In this document: piece by piece, positions 40,097 to 48,304 of the stretch
How the letters are laid out: each line of letters begins with the position of its first letter
Position numbering within the stretch: the stretch's first letter is position 1
NCBI GenBank assembly: GCA_030706745.1
Contig: JAUZNX010000009.1
Location: 1 to 58,739 of the forward strand
From: Bacteroidota bacterium
Lineage (GTDB): Bacteria; Bacteroidota; Ignavibacteria; Palsa-1295
Direction: 5' to 3'
DNA: 58,739 bases
Translations under genes and position numbers: made by a program
The notes under the pieces: model-generated
The model's database searches: none
Seen by the model: only the letters and a program-made list of their open reading frames with translations
Told to the model about the DNA's origin: nothing

Positions 40097-40202
40097 AACG
40101 GAAAGGCTTAGTTCTGAGAAGTTGCAGATAACGCCTGCACGGGGAAGTCCGTTGCTATACAGTGGAAGTTCTAAATCAGCATGGAGGATAATCGGCCGCC
40201 CC

Positions 40203-40210
40203 TGTGTTTG
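40203..40210 (+). promoter_or_regulatory. Near-match -7 element TGTGTTTG
   Basis: 7 of 8 positions of TAnnTTTG, 5 bases before the ATG at 40216. This supports 40216 rather than the GTG at 40269 as the true start of the frameshifted gene. Confidence 0.35.
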
Positions 40211-40215
40211 CACCA

Positions 40216-40799
40216 ATGATGAGAAGTGAAGCTACGACACATGGTGCTCAGGTTCAAGAGAAAGTCCTGTGGGCAGGGCGTCCCAAGCAAGGTATTTTGT
40301 TCTCCGTGCGGGATCTGCCCCGACTCCGTTGATTCTGTTTAACGCTGCCACAATCATCTTCGTCGCATACTCCCTACTGACGCGCGACCACCAGATTCTG
40401 ATGTATTGTCTCGTCTATGGGATCATTGGGTACGGGTTCATATTTGGAAGGCTCGTGCCGGACCGAAATCGAAGGGCTGGAACGCGGTACGAGATAACGA
40501 ATGAGCATGTGATCGTGCGCAGGCCACCAAACTTCTTTGCAGATGCGGTGACCTCGTTTAGTTTCAGCGGTTTGACGAACGTGAATTCGGCTCATTTCCC
40601 AGATGGAACCGGCTCGATCTATTTCTTCGATCGGTCATTCCGTGAGGTTCCTTCTCGACGATTGACGAAGTGGCGTGCTTCCCTCGTTGCCGGGCAGTGG
40701 TCAGTGGAACAAGGCGCCTCGATTGTTTTCGAGCGAATTCCTGAGCCCGACAAAGTACTTGACCTCATCCGTCAGTTGCGAACGCAATCAGGAGAGTGA
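40216..40799 (+). pseudogene. PH-domain-like membrane protein gene with apparent 1-base frameshift
   Basis: Reading from ATG 40216 (or 40219) gives MMRSEATTHGAQVQEKVLWA, then GRPKQGILF and SVRDLPRLR before a stop. A second frame starting as GTG 40269 carries the rest: APTPLILFNAATIIF, two membrane helices, then a bacterial PH-like domain (TRYEITNEHVIVRRPPN, GTGSIYFFDRS). The family I recall begins with E-x-V/L-L-W-x-G-R-P-x-Q-G-I/L and continues into two helices, so the two frames join at DLP/TPLILF. One extra C in the run CCCC (about 40318-40321) would restore a single 194-codon frame. Either the gene is broken, or the base is a sequencing error, or a -1 shift is used. Function unknown. Confidence 0.7.
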
Positions 40800-40808
40800 G
40801 ACAGACAT

Positions 40809-41699
40809 TCAATGCCGAATAAACTTCAGTACCGTATCAGCATAATTCTCAAATCCCCACGTCTGCGGGATGGTACCGTGGTCGGCGCCAGGAATGCGGT
40901 GCGCTTCCTTGTAAGGACCGTGGTAGTTCGCGTACACGACCTCGCCGTTCGTCGCGATGTTGATGAACATGTCGCTCATGCCATGAATCCAGCAAAGAGG
41001 CTGCTGGACAGACTTGATCTGCTCGGCATTATCGAACTTGAGATTGGTAACGAACGATGACGGCATGTCAAGACCTGTCGCATCGGCCGTGAGGGAGGCG
41101 GTGGAAGCGAATGGCGCTTCAAGAATTATCTTTTTTGCAGCGAGTGCGCGGGGGTGTGCGGCGAGATACGTAGCAGGGGCACCGCCGAGACTGAATCCGT
41201 AGAGAATCAGTCGATCGCCGGTCAAGCCGCGAGATTTCAGCCATTGAATGGCGGCATCGTCGTCCGCGTAAAGTCCTTCTTCGGTCGGAGTGCCCGAGGA
41301 AAGTCCGAAGCTTCGGTAGTCCATCATCATCACCCCGTAGTGATTCTTGCCACCAATATTCGCAAGCAATTGCGCCCGCGGATAGTAAAAATCCATGTGG
41401 TGACCGTAGCCATGCGAATAGACAATCACGGTATCGGTTGCGATGCGTGACGTATCGCCGAGATAGGCGGCGTAAATCGTCGTTGGTGAGGACTCGCCAT
41501 TGCCCTGACTCGGAATCGTGAAGACATGAATCATGTCAGCAGGCAGTGCATAGCTCGAATCCAAATGGAAATCGACTCGCCCGGTGTAGTTCTGCATTTG
41601 ATAGGACGTGATCTTGTCACCCGGGTCGAGCAGATTGGCATCGAGACTCAGGCAGCCCGAGCATGCAAGGAGGAGTAGCAGAATTGGAAGTCGTTTCAT
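40809..41699 (-). CDS. Alpha/beta hydrolase lipoprotein
   Basis: 296 residues. It has a lipoprotein signal with lipobox CSGC. The alpha/beta-hydrolase fold shows the oxyanion-side motif SHGYGHHMDFY, the nucleophile elbow GFSLGG (Ser about residue 171), the acid in GMSDMFI and the histidine in GADHGT near the C-terminus. The form is that of BAAT/BEM46-like serine esterases. It is placed in the periplasm or at the outer membrane. It is the last gene of the 55284-40809 minus-strand run; its ATG and the TGA of the upstream lipoprotein share one base (TGATG). Confidence 0.88.
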   Translation of the reverse strand: MKRLPILLLLLACSGCLSLDANLLDPGDKITSYQMQNYTGRVDFHLDSSYALPADMIHVFTIPSQGNGESSPTTIYAAYLGDTSRIATDTVIVYSHGYGHHMDFYYPRAQLLANIGGKNHYGVMMMDYRSFGLSSGTPTEEGLYADDDAAIQWLKSRGLTGDRLILYGFSLGGAPATYLAAHPRALAAKKIILEAPFASTASLTADATGLDMPSSFVTNLKFDNAEQIKSVQQPLCWIHGMSDMFINIATNGEVVYANYHGPYKEAHRIPGADHGTIPQTWGFENYADTVLKFIRH

Positions 41700-42364
41700 C
41701 AGAATTTCCTCGTCAATGCCAGATAGACTCCGAACGCTCCATTGCCGCTGATACCATGATAATCAACCGGTCCTGGCAGGTTCGGCACTCCGGCTTCAAG
41801 GTACTTCAACTCAGTGACGTATTGCCAATGCTCGCCGTCGAAGGTGTGACCAAGCGCGAAATTGGCAAACCAGTGCCGAGTCTGTGCGGAGTAATCAGCG
41901 CGCGTCGAGGATAGCTCGAACCAGTTCTGGCTTGAGAGATAAATTAGATTTCCCGAGGCGTTCAGGTAATGCCAGTAGAAATTCACATCGGCTTCCGGCC
42001 AAATTTTGAATGCGTTATCACGAAAAGCGAGGACAATATTCAGAACTGGCGCGACGGAAATCGCGGGAAGCCATTTGTCCTGTGCGCTCAGTTCATGCAA
42101 GGCGCCAAGATCGAGCTGCAAGTCTTTGAAGAGCAGCGCGGTGGTGTGCAGGCCTCCGAAGAGCGTCGTCTTATCGGTCACGCCATATCCAGCCGCCAGC
42201 GACGTGAGCGGCATGGGAATAACGAGGCTGTCGAATGTAATCAGCGGGCCGCCGAGCGAGGCAGTCGCGGCATAGTGATCGCGCGGGAGCGGCTCGACAA
42301 ACCGCGCGGGAGCGCAGGAGACAGCCACGAGTGACGCGAATAGAAGTAAGGTGAGCAACTTCAT
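41699..42364 (-). CDS. Lipoprotein of unknown function
   Basis: 221 residues from the ATG at 42364, chosen because it begins with a clean lipoprotein signal (MKLLTLLLFASLVAVSC, lipobox AVSC) and has a TATTTTTG element 6 bases upstream; the upstream ATG at 42391 would put nine odd residues before the signal. The mature part is beta-rich with aromatic residues (ATASLGGPLITFDSLVIP, FYWHYLNASGNLIYLSSQNW, HWQYVTELKYLEAG) and ends FGVYLALTRKF, which fits an outer-membrane-associated beta structure. I do not recognise a family. Confidence 0.7.
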   Translation of the reverse strand: MKLLTLLLFASLVAVSCAPARFVEPLPRDHYAATASLGGPLITFDSLVIPMPLTSLAAGYGVTDKTTLFGGLHTTALLFKDLQLDLGALHELSAQDKWLPAISVAPVLNIVLAFRDNAFKIWPEADVNFYWHYLNASGNLIYLSSQNWFELSSTRADYSAQTRHWFANFALGHTFDGEHWQYVTELKYLEAGVPNLPGPVDYHGISGNGAFGVYLALTRKF

Positions 42365-42370
42365 GCTTGG

Positions 42371-42378
42371 CAAAAATA
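42371..42378 (-). promoter_or_regulatory. Bacteroidetes-type -7 element TATTTTTG (minus)
   Basis: The plus strand reads CAAAAATA. The minus-strand TATTTTTG ends 6 bases before the ATG at 42364. Confidence 0.45.
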
Positions 42379-42387
42379 CGCAAATTC

Positions 42388-43338
42388 TCAATAGGTTACC
42401 ATGTCGCTTCCGGTTACCCGGATGCCGAGAGTGGCATACGATGCATTGCGCGGGATCGGGACCTGGCCATCATCTTCCCATGACTCATAGCCTCCGTAGA
42501 ACTGAATGCGACCCATGCGGCCTTCGAATGCGTAACCAAGTTCTGCGCGGCTATCGACTGTGATTTTCTGGACCGATGCAAAGCGATCGAGGAATCCGGT
42601 GTTATTGCTGAACGCGGAAGAGTTAATGTTCATCGAGAGATATACTGAGCTTCGCTCCCACGCCGCGAGCTTCGAGCTAAACGCTTCGCCGAATGACCAT
42701 GCGAGATGATTGTATTCCGGTGGATAAGCGGCATCCGAATCAGGAATGCGATAGTCCTCGCGAATGAGATACGCATCGGCATGCAGCCACGAAGTCGTTG
42801 GAATGTGCAATCCAAGAATGCGCTCGGCAGTGAAGATCGTTTTACCGGAGAGCGAGCAATAAATCAGGGTTCTCTGACCGCCGATACCGGTGTAGCCGCG
42901 TGGATCGATGTTGTCGAGATCATGTCGGCACCGGTAAATGGTGCCGAGCTGCCATCCAAAGCGATCGCTCTCCTTGACGGCATAGGCCAATCCCTCTTCC
43001 CAGTCCACTCCACGCGGCTTAAAGGAAATATCGTTATGGGTGTTGGCTGTCAACTCCGTGCCGGCAAAGCCGAAGAGGGATTTGTTCCCCGACCATCGCG
43101 CGAATTCCCACGCTGCGCCCATTGAGATGTCCCAACCCCAGCGGTCGCTATCGCTGCCGAGTCCGCGCTGAAGGCTGGCCCAGTATCCGCCATGATCGAA
43201 CATGCTCGTGGTATCCGTTTTCTGATACCACTTCGGCTGAAGCAGGAATCCACGCGTCGGAAATATTGGTCCGGCAAAGGTCTTTGAGACCAAGGCTACC
43301 ACAAGGAGAAATACTGGAAGACACTTCAGAAGTCGCAC
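42388..43338 (-). CDS. Hypothetical exported, beta-rich envelope protein
   Basis: 316 residues, start GTG 43338. The N-terminus is a signal peptide (LPVFLLVVALVSKTFAG). The mature sequence is Trp/Tyr/Gly-rich with alternating patterns (WGWDISMGAAWEFARWSGNK, FGWQLGTIYRCRHD, GRMGRIQFYGGYESWEDD), as in outer-membrane or periplasmic beta-barrel proteins, but the C-terminus ends DMVTY rather than Phe. I recognise no family. It lies 10 bases after fabI on the same strand, and the 42364 lipoprotein gene starts just after it, so these small envelope proteins likely share a transcript. Confidence 0.6.
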   Translation of the reverse strand: MRLLKCLPVFLLVVALVSKTFAGPIFPTRGFLLQPKWYQKTDTTSMFDHGGYWASLQRGLGSDSDRWGWDISMGAAWEFARWSGNKSLFGFAGTELTANTHNDISFKPRGVDWEEGLAYAVKESDRFGWQLGTIYRCRHDLDNIDPRGYTGIGGQRTLIYCSLSGKTIFTAERILGLHIPTTSWLHADAYLIREDYRIPDSDAAYPPEYNHLAWSFGEAFSSKLAAWERSSVYLSMNINSSAFSNNTGFLDRFASVQKITVDSRAELGYAFEGRMGRIQFYGGYESWEDDGQVPIPRNASYATLGIRVTGSDMVTY

Positions 43339-43348
43339 CGCTTGGAAA

Positions 43349-44245
43349 TTACTTCCTCGGATTTCGAATACGATGGATCATCTCTTCGGAAAACCCGGCG
43401 TTGCGCAAGTTCTCATCGGATTTCGCCGCAGTATCAATGAGGTGCAGGAGCGGCGTTATCATGCCCATGCTGGCAAAGCCGCCGTCGTGGAAAAGATTCT
43501 GCATCGTGACCATACGGCTCAGATCGCTAAGCAGCGTGACGACGTAATCGCCGCAGTCCTGGGCGGTCGGGTTGCCGAGCGGCGATAGCAGATCGGCGTA
43601 CTCATACATTTTGTCGAAATCGTCGATACCGTTGCCGGCCCGAGTCCAGGTCGGACCTTGGCTAACCGTGTTGACACGAATGCGTTTTGGTCCGAGCCTC
43701 GCGCCAAAACTGCGCATGACGGACTCGAGCAACGCCTTCGCGTCAGCCATGTCGGAATACGTCGTAAACGCGCGTTGAGCTGCAATGTAGCTCAGGCCAA
43801 TGACGCTGGCACCATCCGCGAGCGCGTCATGCTCAAGCGCGCCGTGAATCAGACGATGTAACGAAAGGCCACTGACATCGAGCGTCTTGAGGAACCAGTC
43901 GTACTTCGAGCTCTCGTAAGCGAGTCCCTTGCGGATGTTATGCGACATGCCGACCGAGTGGACGATAAAATCGAGCTGGCCGAGTTTTGCCTTGGCCTCT
44001 TCAAAGCAAGTTGAGATTTCTTCGCTGTTTGAAACGTCACAAGAAATCAGCGGAGCGTCACCGAGCAGCTTCGCAAGCCGAGCGGGCGAACCTACGCGAA
44101 GTGCAACCGCAACATTACTAATCGCCAGCTTCGCACCTTCCCGGTGTGCCGAGAGCGCGATCTGCCAGCCCAGACTCGTCTCGTCCAGCGGTCCGAAGAC
44201 AATTCCTTTCTTACCTTCTAATAATCCGTATGATTTTTGCGACAT
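43349..44245 (-). CDS. fabI: Enoyl-[acyl-carrier-protein] reductase FabI
   Basis: 298 residues, a short-chain-dehydrogenase-fold reductase that reduces enoyl-ACP with NAD(P)H in fatty-acid elongation. The nucleotide-binding start GKKGIVFGPLDETSLGW is in the form I recall from green sulfur bacteria (E. coli has a different GxxxxxSI start). The active-site set is Tyr153, Tyr163 and Lys170 (Y-x6-K in TTYSDMADAK). The substrate-loop segment RMVTMQNLFHDGGFASMGM ends the domain. It is preceded by DUF1015 with a 4-base gap and has its own -7 element inside that gene's end. Confidence 0.95.
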   Translation of the reverse strand: MSQKSYGLLEGKKGIVFGPLDETSLGWQIALSAHREGAKLAISNVAVALRVGSPARLAKLLGDAPLISCDVSNSEEISTCFEEAKAKLGQLDFIVHSVGMSHNIRKGLAYESSKYDWFLKTLDVSGLSLHRLIHGALEHDALADGASVIGLSYIAAQRAFTTYSDMADAKALLESVMRSFGARLGPKRIRVNTVSQGPTWTRAGNGIDDFDKMYEYADLLSPLGNPTAQDCGDYVVTLLSDLSRMVTMQNLFHDGGFASMGMITPLLHLIDTAAKSDENLRNAGFSEEMIHRIRNPRK

Positions 44246-44249
44246 GGTG

Positions 44250-45578
44250 TTACAAATATACCGACTTCCGTGCTTGACTGCCCAGGGATGCGCCTTCTTG
44301 CGCTTCGAATTCGTGAATAACGAGTCCTGTAAGTAACTTTGGATAAAAATAGGTCGTCTTTTGTGGCATAAATTCGCCGTGATGAACGATGGCCATCACT
44401 TGCTCGGGGTTCACCGCGCGAACGAGAAACGCTACATCCCACGGTGCGGACTCCTTCATTTCGTCAAGTTCTGCCATCGTGTGAGGATAGAACAGATTTG
44501 TGCGACGAGCAATTGCGTCGTCCGAAAGTCCAATGATCTCACGAAAAATCTCCTTTTCGATCCGGCTGACAGGCAAAACGCTGGACGTGACATCCCTTGC
44601 TGGCGGGATATTGTCGCGGAGGAGAACGAACCTTGGAACTTCGGAGAATTCCAAGAGTGAGATCGCTTGATCGTCGCGATCGAGCAACGCAATGCCTTCC
44701 TCGCGCGTATTAACCGGCACGAGTTCGAATCGCTCCTTCAGAGATTCGAGCAGACGATACTGATTGAAATTCGGGGCATCATGCAACAGACGATGGGTCG
44801 GAAGAATGACGGTACCCTGGGACTGGAGGTTGGAAACATAGCTCATGATGTATCCTGCCTGAGGAATTTCAGGATGCCGCCCTTGATACTCGAGCGCGGT
44901 CTCATAGCGATGATGGCCATCAGCAATGACAACACTTTGGCTGCCTACAATCCGAGCAATCCTCTCGATGGCGCCCTGATCGTCAAGCCGCCAGAGCAGA
45001 TGGCGAATCGTGCGTCCATCCGGAAGTTCTTCCTCGAGATTGGCAATTGCCGGCTGTACGGTCGCGATCTCCAAGGTTTGATCGAAGACAAAACTGGGGT
45101 CCGAAATCAGACCAAAGATCGGGGAGAAATTCGCCCGTGTCGCTTCCATCAGCCGCATACGGTCTTGCTTCGGGCCTGCGTGCGTTCGCTCATGAGGAAT
45201 AATCTCTTTCGCGTCATACGGCGAGAGCCTGAGCCGTCCAATCACACCTGTTCGCGTCATTTCGCTGATTCGCGGTGCACTGCCCCCCGATGCATCGATG
45301 CCCGGTGCATGGAAGATCTGGCGATAGACGTAATAGCCAGGATTAGCTTCTCTCCGCAGAATGCCCTGCTGTTCCCACTGCCGCAGTAATTGGTACGCAC
45401 TTGCGTAGGGATCCGGTTCTCGGCTGAATTCGAGACGTACGACATTGTGTTCATCCCGCGCGTATAGAACATCTCGCAATTCGTCCGAGATGACATCGTA
45501 TGGTGGCGATGTAACGTTGGCGAGCGTAACTTTGGAGCTATCGTAGCGCGTGCCGACGAATGGGAGAAACTCCGGCAT
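44250..45578 (-). CDS. DUF1015 family protein
   Basis: 442 residues, soluble, no signal peptide. The family's N-terminal motif ...NVTSPPYDVISDELRD and the central ADGHHRYETALEYQGRH are clear. The N-terminal portion also has NVVRLEFSREPDPY. Some members have been linked to serine metabolism next to serA/serC, but neither is present here, and the activity is otherwise unknown to me. It lies 9 bases downstream of era and 4 bases before fabI, in the same unit. Confidence 0.92.
   Translation of the reverse strand: MPEFLPFVGTRYDSSKVTLANVTSPPYDVISDELRDVLYARDEHNVVRLEFSREPDPYASAYQLLRQWEQQGILRREANPGYYVYRQIFHAPGIDASGGSAPRISEMTRTGVIGRLRLSPYDAKEIIPHERTHAGPKQDRMRLMEATRANFSPIFGLISDPSFVFDQTLEIATVQPAIANLEEELPDGRTIRHLLWRLDDQGAIERIARIVGSQSVVIADGHHRYETALEYQGRHPEIPQAGYIMSYVSNLQSQGTVILPTHRLLHDAPNFNQYRLLESLKERFELVPVNTREEGIALLDRDDQAISLLEFSEVPRFVLLRDNIPPARDVTSSVLPVSRIEKEIFREIIGLSDDAIARRTNLFYPHTMAELDEMKESAPWDVAFLVRAVNPEQVMAIVHHGEFMPQKTTYFYPKLLTGLVIHEFEAQEGASLGSQARKSVYL
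44253..44260 (-). promoter_or_regulatory. Bacteroidetes-type -7 element TATATTTG (minus)
   Basis: The plus strand reads CAAATATA. The minus-strand element ends 7 bases before the fabI ATG at 44245 and overlaps the 3' end of the DUF1015 gene, so fabI may have its own promoter within the operon. Confidence 0.5.
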
Positions 45579-45587
45579 GTTCGAGTG

Positions 45588-46490
45588 CTATGTTCTATAT
45601 CCTAATTCTGCGAGCGATCGCTTATTGTCGCGCCAATCGGCGCGGGTCTTTACATGAAGTTCGAGGAAAACAGGATGCGTGAGGAAGCGTTCGATTTCTT
45701 TTCGGGCCTGTTCCCCGAGCGATTTGAGGGCAAGCCCGCCACGGCCAACCAGGATCGCTTTCTGCGAATCGCGCTCGACGACGACATCTGCGCTCACAAA
45801 CCACTTTCCATTCTCCCGCTCTTTGAACTCGCGCACCTCCACTTCGGTCGAGTAAGGGATCTCTTCCTTGTACTTCTGGAAGATCACTTCGCGAACGAGT
45901 TCACCGACGAAGAAGCGATCGTTCTGGTCGCTGAGTTGCTCTGTATCGTAAAATGGCTCGGCAACTGGTAAGTATTTCCGGAGAGTTTTCACCAGTTCCG
46001 GTAGGTTCGATTTCTTCAGAGAAGAAATCGGGACGATCTCAGTAAACTCGGTTTGCTCGCCGTAATGTTGAAGGACCGGAAGCAGGTCCGTTCGTTTCTT
46101 GGATAGGTCAATCTTCGAGATCGCGAGAATAATCGGCTTTGTGCCGGCAATGCGCTTGTATTCGTCCCAATTGCCGGGTAGCGCTGAATCGAATGGCTTG
46201 TGCGCTTCAGCGAGCACCAGTATCACGTCGGCATCCGCAAATGAGCGCTTCACTTCCTCGAGCATCGCCTTGTGCAGCAGTGTGTTCGGCCGCGGCATAA
46301 TACCCGGTGTATCGAGAAAGACCATCTGCTCTGTTTCGCTTGAAAAAATGCCAAGCACCCGCTTTCGGGTCGTCTGCGGCTTCCGCGAAACGATCGAGAG
46401 TTTCGTGCCAAGGAGCGCATTCATCAGCGTGGATTTCCCGGCATTCGGTATGCCGACGATCGCACAATAACCAGTCCTGAAATCAAACAT
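45588..46490 (-). CDS. era: GTPase Era
   Basis: 300 residues. G1 is GIPNAGKST (13-21), the switch region KPQTTRKRVLGIF follows, G3 is DTPG, and G4 reads SKID where Era proteins usually have NKxD. The C-terminal KH domain is clear (VVERDSQKAILVGRGGLALK). Era binds 16S rRNA near the anti-Shine-Dalgarno region and supports 30S maturation. It precedes DUF1015 with a 9-base gap and follows the solute-binding gene with a 17-base gap. The G4 substitution could be natural; it is the only atypical residue seen. Confidence 0.97.
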   Translation of the reverse strand: MFDFRTGYCAIVGIPNAGKSTLMNALLGTKLSIVSRKPQTTRKRVLGIFSSETEQMVFLDTPGIMPRPNTLLHKAMLEEVKRSFADADVILVLAEAHKPFDSALPGNWDEYKRIAGTKPIILAISKIDLSKKRTDLLPVLQHYGEQTEFTEIVPISSLKKSNLPELVKTLRKYLPVAEPFYDTEQLSDQNDRFFVGELVREVIFQKYKEEIPYSTEVEVREFKERENGKWFVSADVVVERDSQKAILVGRGGLALKSLGEQARKEIERFLTHPVFLELHVKTRADWRDNKRSLAELGYRT

Positions 46491-46507
46491 TCGTAAATTG
46501 TAATTGA

Positions 46508-47758
46508 CTACGGTTGCTTCATGCGCTCTTCGGTCCGCCGCTGCATGGACGCCATCGCTTGTTCCGGCGTCTCCCTCTTGTACAGCGCTTCGGATACTTC
46601 ATCCTCGATAATCGCCTCGACATCGAGCCATTGTGGAATCACTGGCGTCATCCGGGCATGCTGGAGTTGCTCGGTGAAGACGGAGCCCTCACGGCGATGC
46701 AAATAGAATGTATCAGACTGCGACTGAATATCAGCGGGATATTCGTTCACGCGCCGAGCGAACGCCAACTCATTGTCCCGTCGAGTGATGTATTCGAGAA
46801 ACACTTGTGCCTCGCGCTTCATCGCGCTATTCTTGTTGATCGCAAGGTATTCCCCGCCGGCAAATGATTCGCCATGATGATCGTTATTGCCGGGGAAGAG
46901 CATGGTGTGCCATCGAAACGGAGCTTTCACAAGCCTGGGCAGGAGCCACGAGCCACTAAACCACACTCCAAGCTTCCCGCGCACGAAGGCATCGTCCAGA
47001 TTCTTTTGCGTCTCCATGACCCCAACGTGGATTTGATCCACATAGAAGCGTAGCGCCTCGATATTCTCAGGTGAGTTCATTGTGGGGTGCCCGAGGCTAT
47101 CGAAGAGATCGCCTCCGTTAGACCACACATATGGCAAGAATTTTTTGTAGAGACGATGCTGATCGGGACCATTGACACCGATTCCCGAAGAGCCCGCGCG
47201 GTGGATTGCATCAGCCAAGGACTGCATGGTCTTCCAGTCCCAATCATGGAACGCTTGGGTCACATGGGACTCACGAGCCCCATCGGAAGCATCCTCGGAG
47301 CCTGCGAGTTGATCGTTGATAAATATGACTCTTGTATCGAGCAGCCACGGCACGGCGTAATAATGTCTGCCCCACATGCCTGGTGCATGTGAATACGCCG
47401 GTGAATTGGTAAATCGCTCAATGAGAGAAGCATTCGAATCCAGAGGCAACAGCACACCACTTGCAGAGAACTGCGCAACCCAATCCGAGCCAAGCTCAAG
47501 AATGTCAGGTGCGGTCTCTGAGTTAAAGCCAACCATCAACTTCGTCTTGCCATCTGACCAGCTAAGCTCTGACACTTCGACGGGAATCTCCGGATGCTCA
47601 CGATGGAAGCCGGCAAGCATCGTGTCCATGTAGGCTCGCTGCGCCGGCTCCGACCAAAAATGCGAAAAGCGCAGCACTCCAGGCGTAATGCCTCGATTGC
47701 ACGATGCCGAAACCAGCAACAAGCAGGCGCAAAGCGCGAGTGCGGCCCGGCGTGACAT
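46508..47758 (-). CDS. ABC-type extracellular solute-binding lipoprotein (family 1)
   Basis: 416 residues. A lipoprotein signal ends in lipobox SASC (about residue 20). The mature protein has the family-1 (maltose/UgpB-type) pattern: VEVSELSWSDGKTKLMVGFN, PDILELGSDWVAQFSASGVL, YYAVPWLLDTRVIFINDQL, FRWHTMLFPGN and FLEYITRRD. Such proteins deliver sugars or other small solutes to an ABC permease. No permease or ATPase gene is adjacent, which is unusual. It lies directly after an SLBB gene: the SLBB stop (TAA) and this ATG are contiguous. Confidence 0.9.
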   Translation of the reverse strand: MSRRAALALCACLLLVSASCNRGITPGVLRFSHFWSEPAQRAYMDTMLAGFHREHPEIPVEVSELSWSDGKTKLMVGFNSETAPDILELGSDWVAQFSASGVLLPLDSNASLIERFTNSPAYSHAPGMWGRHYYAVPWLLDTRVIFINDQLAGSEDASDGARESHVTQAFHDWDWKTMQSLADAIHRAGSSGIGVNGPDQHRLYKKFLPYVWSNGGDLFDSLGHPTMNSPENIEALRFYVDQIHVGVMETQKNLDDAFVRGKLGVWFSGSWLLPRLVKAPFRWHTMLFPGNNDHHGESFAGGEYLAINKNSAMKREAQVFLEYITRRDNELAFARRVNEYPADIQSQSDTFYLHRREGSVFTEQLQHARMTPVIPQWLDVEAIIEDEVSEALYKRETPEQAMASMQRRTEERMKQP

Positions 47759-48292
47759 TTATTTCGTCGTAAACGAAATGAAATTGATTAGCGCGGTGAT
47801 GATGACCATGATATTCGTGATAATCCCAATCGCCTGGAAGAATACATCGAGTGCGCGGCCGCTGACGATGATCGTATCACCCGGAACCAGTAACGGATTC
47901 TGTGCCAGATCACCGTTATCGCGGTAGGCTTCGAGATTGTAAGTTTCGACACGCTTCTCCTGCGCGGTGTCGGCATGGACAATTCGGATATCGACGAGTC
48001 TCGCCTGGGCAGATGGTCCACCGGCAAAGCTGAGCAATTCCACGAGCGAAGTTGAGCCGGGCACGCGATAATGACCGGGAGAATTCACATAGCCCCAGAG
48101 ATTCACATCGATCTGCACTTCGCCACCACGGTAGACATTGAAGATCGGCATGTTCGGCGAGCTCGGCGTGAGCGGCTGGCTCGTTCCCGTTCCGACTCCC
48201 GGCTGTCCAGTGGCTGGGCGTTGCGCTCGCGCTGCGCTTAGTGCAGCGCAGCACGCCACGAGAACAATGCAGATGACTTTGATACTCTTCAC
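47759..48292 (-). CDS. SLBB-domain polysaccharide-export-like protein
   Basis: 177 residues, start GTG 48292. A signal peptide (VICIVLVACCAALSAARAQ) is followed by one SLBB-type domain (about 50-140: VQIDVNLWGYVNSPGHYRVP, LVELLSFAGGPSAQARLVDI, NPLLVPGDTIIVSG). A C-terminal hydrophobic helix (IGIITNIMVIITALINFISF) anchors it in a membrane. SLBB domains in Wza-like exporters line the polysaccharide channel. The Poly_export domain of full-length exporters is missing, so this is a shortened form. A TAATTTCG element (7 of 8 to TAnnTTTG) lies just upstream of the start. Confidence 0.8.
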   Translation of the reverse strand: MKSIKVICIVLVACCAALSAARAQRPATGQPGVGTGTSQPLTPSSPNMPIFNVYRGGEVQIDVNLWGYVNSPGHYRVPGSTSLVELLSFAGGPSAQARLVDIRIVHADTAQEKRVETYNLEAYRDNGDLAQNPLLVPGDTIIVSGRALDVFFQAIGIITNIMVIITALINFISFTTK

Positions 48293-48304
48293 GTGAATGC
48301 GAAA

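Noticed and set aside
40269-40799. GTG 40269 as an intact gene start
   Set aside because: The conserved N-terminal motif of the family is encoded in the other frame from 40216, so this is better read as the downstream half of a frameshifted gene.
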